64,000 bases of DNA from Glandiceps talaboti (GCF_964340395.1 NC_135568.1:19635210-19699209); one strand, 5' to 3'; shown: positions 48,386-62,380, counted from the stretch's first letter. Translations and numbers: made by a program. The notes: a model not told the origin generated them from the sequence alone.

Positions 48386-48916
48386 TTTATATAAGTACAA
48401 AGCTGGAGCTGGGGCATGAGGTTTGAATTTAGTATTTATATAAGTATTGATATGATATGAATATAAATTGACTTTATAATGAGCACTTTTAGATGTACCT
48501 GTATATTAGTTTTGCTACATTACTTCTAGCAAAGATGTTAATTGTCAAATGTGAGCTTTTAAAACATAACTTGCGATATTGGTTAATTGCTGTATAAGTT
48601 AATGTATTGTTATTACACCATATATGATAATGCTAATTATTCCCAGCATGAATGCCTATAGGCTAAAGCTGATTTGACCAAATAAAGTTTGAATATGAAA
48701 TTTATTCAACTTTATTTTGGTCAATGAAAGTGCCTTTATTAATCATCTTGTTCTGTTCTTAATGAATTGTACATTCTCACCTTTAGTCAATAATATGGGT
48801 CCTATATGTATATCCATTTTTGTCACCATATTTCATGTCATCACTTCCGTATGTCATTGTCATGTTCATTAAATATTTCCTCCATGGCTTCACCAATGAA
48901 GCTTTTTCATCTCCAG
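48386..48916. other. Intron sequence before the candidate microexon
   Basis: AT-rich unique sequence; ends with a pyrimidine-rich acceptor-like tract. Confidence 0.45.
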
Positions 48917-48949
48917 CAGCGTGAGGAGGAACTTATTTCATCTAAGTCA
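48917..48949 (+). CDS. Candidate 33-nt neurabin microexon
   Basis: Inside the intron between exons 6 and 7 lies CTTTTTCATCTCCAG followed by 33 nt encoding QREEELISSKS, then a consensus GTGAGTAA donor. Both flanking exons meet at phase 0, so inclusion would insert 11 residues into the coiled coil without shifting the frame. The acceptor is a NAGNAG site (CCAGCAG), so 10 or 11 residues could be added. A 26-bp local duplication places a second, weaker donor (GTGGGT) at 48976, whose use would shift the frame. No direct evidence of splicing. Confidence 0.35.
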
Positions 48950-49064
48950 GTGAGTAACAAATTTCGTCTAAGTCAGTGGGTAACAAATTTCATCAAATTA
49001 TTTATTTCTGTGATGATCAAATATACATTACATTTGTTGTCAGGCAGCACAATATTTCACCTTC

Positions 49065-49421
49065 AATGGTCAGCCACTGTAGTAAACTGAATGGTCAGCA
49101 ACTGTAGTAAACTGAATGGTCAGCAACTTTAGTAAACTGAATGGTCAGCCACTTTAGTAAACTGAATGGTCAGCAACTGTAGTAAACTGAATGGTCAGCA
49201 ACTGTAGTAAACTGAATGGTCAGCAACTGTAGTAAACTGAATGGTCAGCCACTTTAGTAAACTGAATGGTCAGCAACTGTAGTAAACTGAATGGTCAGCA
49301 ACTGTAGTAAACTGAATAGTCAGCCACTTTAGTAAACTGAATGGTCAGCCACTTTAGTAAACTGAATGGTCAGCAACTGTGGTAAACTGAATGGTCAGCA
49401 ACTGTAGTAAACTGAATGGTC
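49065..49421 (+). repeat. Minisatellite, 26-bp unit, about 14 copies
   Basis: Units of AACTGAATGGTCAGCAACTG plus TAGTAA, with CAGCCACTT variants; it passes directly into the next array at CAGCAACTACC. Confidence 0.95.
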
Positions 49422-50549
49422 AGCAACTACCAAATTGTTAGCAACCATGACTATGCCAATAGCAACTACCAAATTGTTAGCAACCAAGACCATGCCAATA
49501 GCAACTACCAAATTGTTAGCAACCATGACTATGCCAATAGCAACTACCAAATTGTTAGCAACCATGACCATGCCAATAGCAACTACCAAATTGTTAGCAA
49601 CCATGACTATGCCAATAGCAACTACCAAATTGTTAGCAACCATGACTATGCCAATAGCAACTACCAAATTGTTAGCAACCATGACCATGCCAATAGCAAC
49701 TACCAAATTGTTAGCAACCATGACCATGCCAATAGCAACTACCAAATTGTTAGCAACCATGACCATGCCAATAGCAACTACCAAATTGTTAGCAACCAAG
49801 ACCATGCCAATAGCAACTAACAAATTGTTAGCAACCATGACCATGCCAATAGCAACTACCAAATTGTTAGCAACCATGACTATGCCAATAGCAACTACCA
49901 AATTGTTAGCAACCAAGACCATGCCAATAGCAACTACCAAATTGTTAGCAACCATGACTATGCCAATAGCAACTACCAAATTGTTAGCAACCATGACCAT
50001 GCCAATAGCAACTAACAAATTGTTAGCAACCAAGACCATGCCAATAGCAACTACCAAATTGTTAGCAACCATGACTATGCCAATAGCAACTACCAAATTG
50101 TTAGCAACCATGACTATGCCAATAGCAACTACCAAATTGTTAGCAACCATGACTATGCCAATAGCAACTACCAAATTGTTAGCAACCAAGACCATGCCAA
50201 TAGCAACTACCAAATTGTTAGCAACCATGACTATGCCAATAGCAACTACCAAATTGTTAGCAATCAAGACCATGCCTATGGCAACTACCAAATTGTTAGC
50301 AACCATGACTATGCCAATAGCAACTACCAAATTGTTAGCAACCATGACCATGCCAATAGCAACTACCAAATTGTTAGCAACCACGACCATGCCAATAGCA
50401 ACTACCAAATTGTTAGCAACCATGACTATGCCAATAGCAACTACCAAATTGTTAGCAACCATGACCATGCCAATAGCAACTACCAAATTGTTAGCAACCA
50501 TGACTATGCCAATAGCAACTACCCAATTGTTAGCAACCATGACCATGCA
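49422..50549 (+). repeat. Minisatellite, 39-bp unit, about 29 copies
   Basis: Units of GCAACTACCAAATTGTTAGC plus AACCATGACTATGCCAATA. The unit resembles the CCTAGCAAC...CCATAGCAAC dispersed repeat and is likely an amplified piece of it. Open frames of over 370 codons are artefacts. Confidence 0.96.
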
Positions 50550-51326
50550 GAGTTAGCGCTAGGATTTTAAAACTAATAGCCACAATCTTCATTTGTGGCG
50601 AAAAATACACATTTTCTTTTAGGCACAGAGGCATGTTATTAGCCACACAGTCTACATTTGTTATGTGAATAGAAACAAGATTGGCATGGGCCTATTGTTA
50701 GCAAATATTTGGTTATTGCTTTGAAGTTGTAGAACACAACATGCGGTCACAGTTCTGGCTTGTAATTATCAGCTAAACCTCTTAGTGCAGTGTGACCTGT
50801 AAAATTTGAATATGACCCAATGTATGGAAAACATATAAACAGTTTCATGTTCTCCATGGCCATTTCCTGACGTGGAGAGTACGTCTTGGGTAGTTTAGAA
50901 ACTACATGCTGTTATCATTATCTATCCACGTGATTGGTTTCTTATTAACAGACTGGTTAAACAGGTCTATGCTGAAAACTTCACTCAGATAAATTCAAAC
51001 CGTCATATCACCATTTCATTCACACTAAAACTTCAACTTTCTTTTTGAGCTTTCCTACAAGATCGAAGGCATTATGTAAATTTACCAAATTCAGTACATG
51101 CTGTCAAGGCGTTGCGTGAGCATGGTTCACACACATAATTTTTAAGGTATCGTTGAACTTGAAGAATAAATGAATCTCTAGGTGTATACCAAGTTAACAG
51201 TTCTCTTCAGCAACAGGACTTTTTGGAAGTACAAGCTGTGTCACAGTGTGTGTACATGTAGACAATGTGTGGAAGAATGACATGTACAGCGTGCATGTAA
51301 TTTGTAAACATTTGTAATGTAAATTG
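50550..51326. other. Unique sequence, no gene seen
   Basis: Contains scattered CpG and no supported exon. Confidence 0.45.
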
Positions 51327-51441
51327 TTAGCAACCATGACCATGCCAATAGCAACTACCAAATTGTTAGCAACCATGACCATGCCAATAGCAACTACCAA
51401 ATTGTTAGCAACCATGACCATGCCAATAGCAACTACCAAAT
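51327..51441 (+). repeat. Three copies of the 39-bp unit inside a dispersed repeat
   Basis: Same unit as 49422-50549. The last copy runs on into AAATGGCAGCCATATTTGTC and AAATTTCACAATATAC, the body of the dispersed repeat seen at 46560. Confidence 0.9.
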
Positions 51442-52010
51442 GGCAGCCATATTTGTCATTAAATTTCACAATATACATCATAACTTTGTACATATAATGC
51501 ATTGTGGCTCCATTCAAGTGTCTGCCCTCACATTATCAATGATCAGCTTTCTACTTAGACATTAACCTTGACCTTGACAAACATTTCCAAGGTGAAATGA
51601 CCAAAAATTTTCTTTCTATGTTAACTTAAGAAGTTGAATAATAAACAAATAAATAATAATAATAATAAACAAAGACTCCATGTCTATACCCCTGAGCTAT
51701 AATTTCTAGACCTTTGCCGTCGATCTCCATATTTAAGGTCAAATAGCAAATTGGTCAGTAAATTATGACGTTTTGTATTTCAAAACACCATTCAGATTTT
51801 AGATGAGATGTTTCTAAACATGTCATTGTACAGAATCTGATGTTGTTTAAATTTTGTTGACACAAATGATCGTAGCAACCATGATCACATCCATAGCAAC
51901 AGCCAAATAATAGTGTATATTGCAAAGGTAAGAACAGGGCTGAATAGGCAAATGGAAACCTATGCCTAGCATGGATCAGCATGAGGGTAAACATTTTTTA
52001 AAAAACTGTA
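51442..52010 (+). repeat. Dispersed repeat fragments
   Basis: Holds CCTTGACCTTGACAAACATT (family of 37801-38700), an AATAAT microsatellite near 51650, and at 51868-52010 the AGCAACCATGATCACATCC...AGCATGGATCAGC end of the 3780-4160 family. Confidence 0.65.
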
Positions 52011-52229
52011 TAGTTGTGAGCTGTAAACTATGTATCCTTTGAATGATAATAAAAATATGTGGTATGTGTACAAATATGAAAAATTAAAAGTGTAAATATT
52101 TTCTAATATATAATATCACCTTGCCTTGAGGGATGTGTAATACTTGATATTGATCAGCTTCTCTCTAGGCAAAGGAGAAATCTTTAAGAAAAATTAATTT
52201 GTAAGTAATATTTGTGTTTGTATTTGCAG

Positions 52230-52447
52230 ATATTGCAAGCCCAAGGATGGGAGGTAGAGGAGAAAAGACTTCAACTGAAATTAGACCAAAGCAATAAAAA
52301 GAATGAAACATTGGAGGCTGTGGTAGCCCAGAATAAAGCTGAAATAGATCTGATGAAAGACCAATTGGAGGATAGCCAAGGACAATATATTGCCTTGGAA
52401 AAGAAATACTATAAAGCCAAGAAATTAATAAAAGAATTTCAACACAG
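52230..52447 (+). CDS. PPP1R9A: Neurabin/spinophilin exon 7 (coiled coil)
   Basis: Coding exon of 218 nt, entering at phase 0 and leaving at phase 2. Acceptor TTTGTATTTGCAG, donor GTAAAA from 52448. It encodes a charged coiled coil beginning ILQAQGWEVEEKRLQ and ending QYIALEKKYYKAKKLIKEFQ. The end closely matches the family's conserved YQALEKKYNKAKKLIKDFQ region. It joins exon 6 directly in frame; a candidate microexon at 48917-48949 could be spliced between them. The donor is followed, about 70 bp later, by the 9.6-kb 58-bp-unit array. Confidence 0.94.
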
Positions 52448-52519
52448 GTAAAATGCCATTAGAAATCTTCACCTATGTCAGATCATGAATACAGTTTCAT
52501 AATTGGAGTACAGAGGAAT

Positions 52520-55500
52520 TAGACATAATATATTAAATATGGACTTACTAACTTACATATCACCATTCTACACTGGGCCACCTAGTTGTATTAAATATGG
52601 ACTTACTAACTTACATATCACCATTCTACACTGGGCCACCTAGTTGTATTAAAAATGGACTTACTAACTTACATATCACCATTCTACACTGGGTCACCTA
52701 GTTGTATTAAAAATGGACTTACTAACTTACATATCACCATTCTACACTGGGCCACCTAGTTGTATTAAATATGGACTTACTAATTTACATATCACCATTC
52801 TACACTGGGCCACCTAGTTGTATTAAATATGGACTTACTAACTTACATATCACCATTCTACACTGGGCCACCTAGTTGTATTAAATATGGACTTACTAAC
52901 TTACATATCACCATTCTACACTAGGCCACCTAGTTGTATTAAATATGGACTTACTAACTTACATATCACCATTCTACACTGGGCCACCTAGTTGTATTAA
53001 ATATGGACTTACTAACTTACATATCACCATTCTACACTGGGCCACCTAGTTGTATTAAATATGGACTTACTAACTTACATATCACCATTCTACACTGGGC
53101 CACCTAGTTGTATTAAATATGGACTTACTAACTTACATATCACCATTCTACACTAGGCCACCTAGTTATATTAAATATGGACTTACTAACTTACATATCA
53201 CCTTTCTACACTGGGCCACCTAGTTGTATTAAATATGGACTTACTAACTTACATATCACCATTCTACACTGGGCCACCTAGTTGTATTAAATATGGACTT
53301 ACTAACTTACATATCACCATTCTACACTGGGCCACCTAGTTGTATTAAATATGGACTTACTAACTTACATATCACCATTCTACACTGGGCCACCTAGTTG
53401 TATTAAATATGGACTTACTAACTTACATATCACCATTCTACACTGGGCCACCTAGTTGTATTAAAAATGGACTTACTAACTTATATATCACCATTCTACA
53501 CTGGGCCACCTAGTTGTATTAAAAATGGACTTACTAACTTACATATCACCATTCTACACTGGGCCACCTAGTTGTATTAAATATGGACTTACTAACTTAT
53601 ATATCACCATTCTACACTGGGCCACCTAGTTGTATTAAATATGGACTTACTAACTTACATATCACCATTCTACACTGGGCCACCTAGTTGTATTAAATAT
53701 GGACTTACTAACTTACATATCACCATTCTACACTGGGCCACCTAGTTGTATTAAATATGGACTTACTAACTTACATATCACCATTCTACACTGGGCCACC
53801 TAGTTGTATTAAATATGGACTTACTAACTTACATATCACCATTCTACACTAGGCCACCTAGTTATATTAAATATGGACTTACTAACTTACATATCACCTT
53901 TCTACACTGGGCCACCTAGTTGTATTAAATATGGACTTACTAACTTACATATCACCATTCTACACTGGGCCACCTAGTTGTATTAAATATGGACTTACTA
54001 ACTTACATATCACCATTCTACACTGGGCCACCTAGTTGTATTAAATATGGACTTACTAACTTACATATCACCATTCTACACTGGGCCACCTAGTTGTATT
54101 AAATATGGACTTACTAACTTACATATCACCATTCTACACTGGGCCACCTAGTTGTATTAAAAATGGACTTACTAACTTATATATCACCATTCTACACTGG
54201 GCCACCTAGTTGTATTAAAAATGGACTTACTAACTTACATATCACCATTCTACACTGGGCCACCTAGTTGTATTAAATATGGACTTACTAACTTATATAT
54301 CACCATTCTACACTGGGCCACCTAGTTGTATTAAATATGGACTTACTAACTTACATATCACCATTCTACACTGGGCCACCTAGTTGTATTAAATATGGAC
54401 TTACTAACTTATATATCACCATTCTACACTGGGCCACCTAGTTGTATTAAATATGGACTTACTAACTTACATATCACCATTCTACACTGGGCCACCTAGT
54501 TGTATTAAATATGGACTTACTAACTTACATATCACCATTCTACACTGGGCCACCTAGTTGTATTAAATATGGACTTACTAACTTATATATCACCATTCTA
54601 CACTGGGCCACCTAGTTGTATTAAATATGGACTTACTAACTTACATATCACCATTCTACACTGGGCCACCTAGTTGTATTAAATATGGACTTACTAATTT
54701 ACATATCACCATTCTACACTGGGCCACCTAGTTGTATTAAATATGGACTTACTAACTTACATATCACCATTCTACACTGGGCCACCTAGTTGTATTAAAT
54801 ATGGACTTACTAACTTATATATCACCATTCTACACTGGGCCACCTAGTTGTATTAAATATGGACTTACTAACTTACATATCACCATTCTACACTGGGCCA
54901 CCTAGTTGTATTAAATATGGACTTACTAACTTACATATCACCATTCTACACTGGGTCACCTAGTTGTATTAAATATGGACTTACTAACTTACATATCACC
55001 ATTCTACACTGGGCCACCTAGTTGTATTAAATATGGACTTACTAGCTTACATATCACCTTTCTACACTGGGCCACCTAGTTGTATTAAATATGGACTTAC
55101 TAACTTACATATCACCATTCTACACTGGGCCACCTAGTTGTATTAAATATGGACTTACTAACTTACATATCACCTTTCTACACTGGGCCACCTAGTTGTA
55201 TTAAATATGGACTTACTAACTTACATATCACCATTCTACACTGGGCCACCTAGTTGTATTAAATATGGACTTACTAACTTACATATCACCATTCTACACT
55301 GGGCCACCTAGTTGTATTAAATATGGACTTACTAACTTACATATCACCATTCTACACTGGGCCACCTAGTTGTATTAAATATGGACTTACTAACTTACAT
55401 ATCACCATTCTACACTGGGCCACCTAGTTGTATTAAATATGGACTTACTAACTTACATATCACCATTCTACACTGGGCCACCTAGTTGTATTAAATATGG

Positions 55501-58500
55501 ACTTACTAACTTACATATCACCTTTCTACACTGGGCCACCTAGTTGTATTAAATATGGACTTACTAACTTATATATCACCTTTCTACACTGGGCCACCTA
55601 GTTGTATTAAATATGGACTTACTAACTTACATATCACCTTTCTACACTGGGCCACCTAGTTGTATTAAATATGGACTTACTAACTTACATATCACCATTC
55701 TACACTGGGCCACCTAGTTGTATTAAAAATGGACTTACTAACTTACATATCACCATTCTACACTGGGCCACCTAGTTGTATTAAAAATGGACTTACCTAC
55801 TTACATATCACCATTCTACACTGGGCCACCTAGTTGTATTAAATATGGACTTACCTACTTACATATCACCATTCTACACTGGGCCACCTAGTTGTATTAA
55901 AAATGGACTTACCTACTTACATATCACCATTCTACACTGGGCCACCTAGTTGTATTAAATATGGACTTACTAACTTACATATCACCGTTTTACACTGGGC
56001 CACCTAGTTGTATTAAATATGGACTTACTAACTTACATATCACCATTCTACACTGGGCCACCTAGTTGTATTAAATATGGACTTACTAACTTACATATCA
56101 CCATTCTACACTGGGCCACCTAGTTGTATTAAATATGGACTTACTAACTTACATATCACCATTCTACACTGGGCCACCTAGTTGTATTAAATATGGACTT
56201 ACTAACTTACATATCACCATTCTACACTGGGCCACCTAGTTGTATTAAATATGGACTTACTAACTTACATATCACCATTCTACACTGGGCCACCTAGTTG
56301 TATTAAATATGGACTTACTAACTTACATATCACCATTCTACACTGGGCCACCTAGTTATATTAAAAATGGACTTACCTACTTACATATCACCATTCTACA
56401 CTGGGCCACCTAGTTGTATTAAATATGGACTTACTAACTTACATATCACCATTCTACACTGGGCCACCTAGTTGTATTAAATATGGACTTACTAACTTAC
56501 ATATCACCATTCTACACTGGGCCACCTAGTTGTATTAAATATGGACTTACTAACTTACATATCACCATTCTACACTGGGCCACCTAGTTGTATTAAAAAT
56601 GGACTTACCTACTTACATATCACCATTCTACACTGGGCCACCTAGTTGTATTAAAAATGGACTTACTAACTTACATATCACCATTCTACACTGGGCCACC
56701 TAGTTGTATTAAAAATGGACTTACCTACTTACATATCACCGTTTTACACTGGGCCACCTAGTTGTATTAAAAATGGACTCACCTACTTACATATCATTGT
56801 TCTACACTGGGCCACCTAGTTGTATTAAAAATGGACTCACCTACTTACATATCACCGTTCTACACTGGGCCACCTAGTTATATTAAAAATGGACCTACTT
56901 ACATATCACCGTTTTACACTGGGCCACCTAGTTGTATTAAAAATGGACTCACCTACTTACATATCACCGTTCTACACTGGGCCACCTAGTTGTATTAAAA
57001 ATAGACTCACCTACTTACATATCACCGTTCTACACTGGGCCACCTAGTTGCATTAAAAATGGACTCAACTTTTTACATATCACCGTTTTACACTGGGCCA
57101 CCTAGTTGTATCAAAAATGGACTCACCTACTTACATATCACCGTTCTACACTGGGCCACCTAGTTGTATTAAATATGGACTTACTAACTTACATATCACC
57201 ATTCTACACTGGGCCACCTAGTTGTATTAAATATGGACTTACTAACTTACATATCACCATTCTACACTGGGCCACCTAGTTGTATTAAATATGGACTTAC
57301 TAACTTACATATCACCATTCTACACTGGGCCACCTAGTTGTATTAAATATGGACTTACCTACTTACATATCACCGTTTTACACTGGGCCACCTAGTTGTA
57401 TTAAAAATGGACTCACCTACTTACATATCATTGTTCTACACTGGGCCACCTAGTTGTATTAAAAATGGACTCACCTACTTACATATCACCGTTCTACACT
57501 GGGCCACCTAGTTATATTAAAAATGGACCTACTTACATATCACCGTTTTACACTGGGCCACCTAGTTGTATTAAAAATGGACTCACCTACTTACATATCA
57601 CCGTTCTACACTGGGCCACCTAGTTGTATTAAAAATAGACTCACCTACTTACATATCACCGTTCTACACTGGGCCACCTAGTTGCATTAAAAATGGACTC
57701 AACTTTTTACATATCACCGTTTTACACTGGGCCACCTAGTTGTATCAAAAATGGACTCACCTACTTACATATCACCGTTCTACACTGGGCCACCTAGTTG
57801 TATTAAATATGGACTTACTAACTTACATATCACCATTCTACACTGGGCCACCTAGTTGTATTAAATATGGACTTACTAACTTACATATCACCATTCTACA
57901 CTGGGCCACCTAGTTGTATTAAATATGGACTTACTAACTTACATATCACCATTCTACACTGGGCCACCTAGTTATATTAAAAATGGACTTACCTACTTAC
58001 ATATCACCATTCTACACTGGGCCACCTAGTTGTATTAAATATGGACTTACTAACTTACATATCACCATTCTACACTGGGCCACCTAGTTGTATTAAATAT
58101 GGACTTACTAACTTACATATCACCATTCTACACTGGGCCACCTAGTTGTATTAAATATGGACTTACTAACTTACATATCACCATTCTACACTGGGCCACC
58201 TAGTTGTATTAAAAATGGACTTACCTACTTACATATCACCATTCTACACTGGGCCACCTAGTTGTATTAAAAATGGACTTACTAACTTACATATCACCAT
58301 TCTACACTGGGCCACCTAGTTGTATTAAAAATGGACTTACCTACTTACATATCACCGTTCTACACTGGGCCACCTAGTTGTATTAAATATGGACTTACTA
58401 ACTTACATATCACCATTCTACACTGGGCCACCTAGTTGTATTAAAAATGGACTTACCTACTTACATATCACCGTTCTACACTGGGCCACCTAGTTATATC

Positions 58501-61500
58501 AAAAATGGACCTACTTACATATCACCGTTTTACACTGGGCCACCTAGTTGTATTAAAAATGGACTCACCTACTTACATATCATTGTTCTACACTGGGCCA
58601 CCTAGTTGTATTAAAAATGGACTCACCTACTTACATATCACCGTTCTACACTGGGCCACCTAGTTATATTAAAAATGGACCTACTTACATATCACCGTTT
58701 TACACTGGGCCACCTAGTTGTATTAAAAATGGACTCACCTACTTACATATCACCGTTCTACACTGGGCCACCTAGTTGTATTAAAAATAGACTCACCTAC
58801 TTACATATCACCGTTCTACACTTACATATCACCTTTCTACACTGGGCCACCTAGTTGTATTAAATATGGACTTACTAACTTACATATCACCATTCTACAC
58901 TGGGCCACCTAGTTGTATTAAAAATAGACTCACCTACTTACATATCACCGTTCTACACTTACATATCACCTTTCTACACTGGGCCACCTAGTTGTATTAA
59001 ATATGGACTTACTAACTTACATATCACCATTCTACACTGGGCCACCTAGTTGTATTAAATATGGACTTACTAACTTACATATCACCATTCTACACTGGGC
59101 CACCTAGTTGTATTAAATATGGACTTACTAACTTACATATCACCATTCTACACTGGGCCACCTAGTTGTATTAAATATGGACTTACTAACTTACATATCA
59201 CCATTCTACACTGGGCCACCTAGTTGTATTAAATATGGACTTACTAACTTACATATCACCATTCTACACTGGGCCACCTAGTTGTATTAAATATGGACTT
59301 ACTAACTTACATATCACCTTTCTACACTGGGCCACCTAGTTGTATTAAATATGGACTTACTAACTTATATATCACCTTTCTACACTGGGCCACCTAGTTG
59401 TATTAAATATGGACTTACTAACTTACATATCACCTTTCTACACTGGGCCACCTAGTTGTATTAAATATGGACTTACTAACTTACATATCACCATTCTACA
59501 CTGGGCCACCTAGTTGTATTAAAAATGGACTCACCTACTTACATATCACCGTTCTACACTGGGCCACCTAGTTATATTAAAAATGGACCTACTTACATAT
59601 CACCGTTTTACACTGGGCCACCTAGTTGTATTAAAAATGGACTCACCTACTTACATATCACCGTTCTACACTGGGCCACCTAGTTGTATTAAAAATAGAC
59701 TCACCTACTTACATATCACCGTTCTACACTTACATATCACCTTTCTACACTGGGCCACCTAGTTGTATTAAAAATGGACTTACTAACTTACATATCACCA
59801 TTCTACACTGGGCCACCTAGTTGTATTAAAAATAGACTCACCTACTTACATATCACCGTTCTACACTTACATATCACCTTTCTACACTGGGCCACCTAGT
59901 TGTATTAAATATGTACTTACTAACTTACATATCACCATTCTACACTGGGCCACCTAGTTGTATTAAATATGGACTTACTAACTTACATATCACCATTCTA
60001 CACTGGGCCACCTAGTTGTATTAAATATGGACTTACTAACTTACATATCACCATTCTACACTGGGCCACCTAGTTATATTAAAAATGGACTTACCTACTT
60101 ACATATCACCATTCTACACTGGGCCACCTAGTTGTATTAAATATGGACTTACTAACTTACATATCACCATTCTACACTGGGCCACCTAGTTGTATTAAAT
60201 ATGGACTTACTAACTTACATATCACCATTCTACACTGGGCCACCTAGTTGTATTAAATATGGACTTACTAACTTACATATCACCATTCTACACTGGGCCA
60301 CCTAGTTGTATTAAAAATGGACTTACCTACTTACATATCACCTTTCTACACTGGGCCACCTAGTTGTATTAAATATGGACTTACTAACTTACATATCACC
60401 TTTCTACACTGGGCCACCTAGTTGTATTAAATATGGACTTACTAACTTACATATCACCATTCTACACTGGGCCACCTAGTTGTATTAAAAATGGACTCAC
60501 CTACTTACATATCACCGTTCTACACTGGGCCACCTAGTTATATTAAAAATGGACCTACTTACATATCACCGTTTTACACTGGGCCACCTAGTTGTATTAA
60601 AAATGGACTCACCTACTTACATATCACCGTTCTACACTGGGCCACCTAGTTGTATTAAAAATAGACTCACCTACTTACATATCACCGTTCTACACTTACA
60701 TATCACCTTTCTACACTGGGCCACCTAGTTGTATTAAAAATGGACTTACTAACTTACATATCACCATTCTACACTGGGCCACCTAGTTGTATTAAAAATA
60801 GACTCACCTACTTACATATCACCGTTCTACACTTACATATCACCTTTCTACACTGGGCCACCTAGTTGTATTAAATATGGACTTACTAACTTACATATCA
60901 CCATTCTACACTGGGCCACCTAGTTGTATTAAATATGGACTTACTAACTTACATATCACCATTCTACACTGGGCCACCTAGTTGTATTAAATATGGACTT
61001 ACTAACTTACATATCACCATTCTACACTGGGCCACCTAGTTGTATTAAATATGGACTTACTAACTTACATATCACCATTCTACACTGGGCCACCTAGTTG
61101 TATTAAATATGGACTTACTAACTTACATATCACCATTCTACACTGGGCCACCTAGTTGTATTAAATATGGACTTACTAACTTACATATCACCTTTCTACA
61201 CTGGGCCACCTAGTTGTATTAAATATGGACTTACTAACTTATATATCACCTTTCTACACTGGGCCACCTAGTTGTATTAAATATGGACTTACTAACTTAC
61301 ATATCACCTTTCTACACTGGGCCACCTAGTTGTATTAAATATGGACTTACTAACTTACATATCACCATTCTACACTGGGCCACCTAGTTGTATTAAAAAT
61401 GGACTTACTAACTTACATATCACCATTCTACACTGGGCCACCTAGTTGTATTAAAAATGGACTTACCTACTTACATATCACCATTCTACACTGGGCCACC

Positions 61501-62180
61501 TAGTTGTATTAAAAATGGACTTACTAACTTACATATCACCATTCTACACTGGGCCACCTAGTTGTATTAAAAATGGACTTACCTACTTACATATCACCGT
61601 TCTACACTGGGCCACCTAGTTGTATTAAATATGGACTTACTAACTTACATATCACCATTCTACACTGGGCCACCTAGTTGTATTAAAAATGGACTTACCT
61701 ACTTACATATCACCGTTCTACACTGGGCCACCTAGTTATATCAAAAATGGACCTACTTACATATCACCGTTTTACACTGGGCCACCTAGTTGTATTAAAA
61801 ATGGACTCACCTACTTACATATCATTGTTCTACACTGGGCCACCTAGTTGTATTAAAAATGGACTCACCTACTTACATATCACCGTTCTACACTGGGCCA
61901 CCTAGTTATATTAAAAATGGACCTACTTACATACCACCGTTTTACACTGGGCCACCTAGTTGTATTAAAAATGGACTCACCTACTTACATATCACCGTTC
62001 TACACTGGGCCACCTAGTTGTATTAAAAATAGACTCACCTACTTACATATCACCGTTCTACACTGGGCCACCTAGTTGCATTAAAAATGGACTCAACTTT
62101 TTACATATCACCGTTTTACACTGGGCCACCTAGTTGTATCAAAAATGGACTCACCTACTTACATATCACCGTTCTACACT
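52520..62180 (+). repeat. Giant 58-bp satellite-like array, about 166 copies, in the intron before exon 8
   Basis: Units of CTACACTGGGCCACCTAGTT plus GTATTAAATATGGACTTACT plus AACTTACATATCACCATT. Variants include AAATATGG/AAAATGG, TTACTAAC/CTCACCTAC, CACCATT/CACCGTT, and a 54-bp form lacking CTCA. Variant patterns repeat at several scales: 696 bp (53155 and 53851), 634 bp (56891 and 57525), and about 0.9-1.0 kb (58821, 59729, 60695). No long open frame. Confidence 0.98.
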
Positions 62181-62380
62181 TTTCCATAGCAGTTTCCTAC
62201 CAAATCTGATATGTCTTATTGTTCACGTCACTCAATTCTGTACCATGTTTTTTGGGATTGATCTTTTCACTTCTATGTATTGTACAATGTAGTTTCTCTT
62301 ACATTTCAATTTATATCCATCATGCTACAATGAAATGGCCACTATTTTCTATATTTTCTATATTTTCTCTTTCTATCTAG

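Noticed and set aside
49395-50556. Open frames of about 380 codons, one looking hydrophobic
   Set aside because: 39-bp unit artefact; the hydrophobic look comes from the unit composition.
52520-62180. CRISPR array
   Set aside because: Units are contiguous with no unique spacers, and the DNA is clearly animal.
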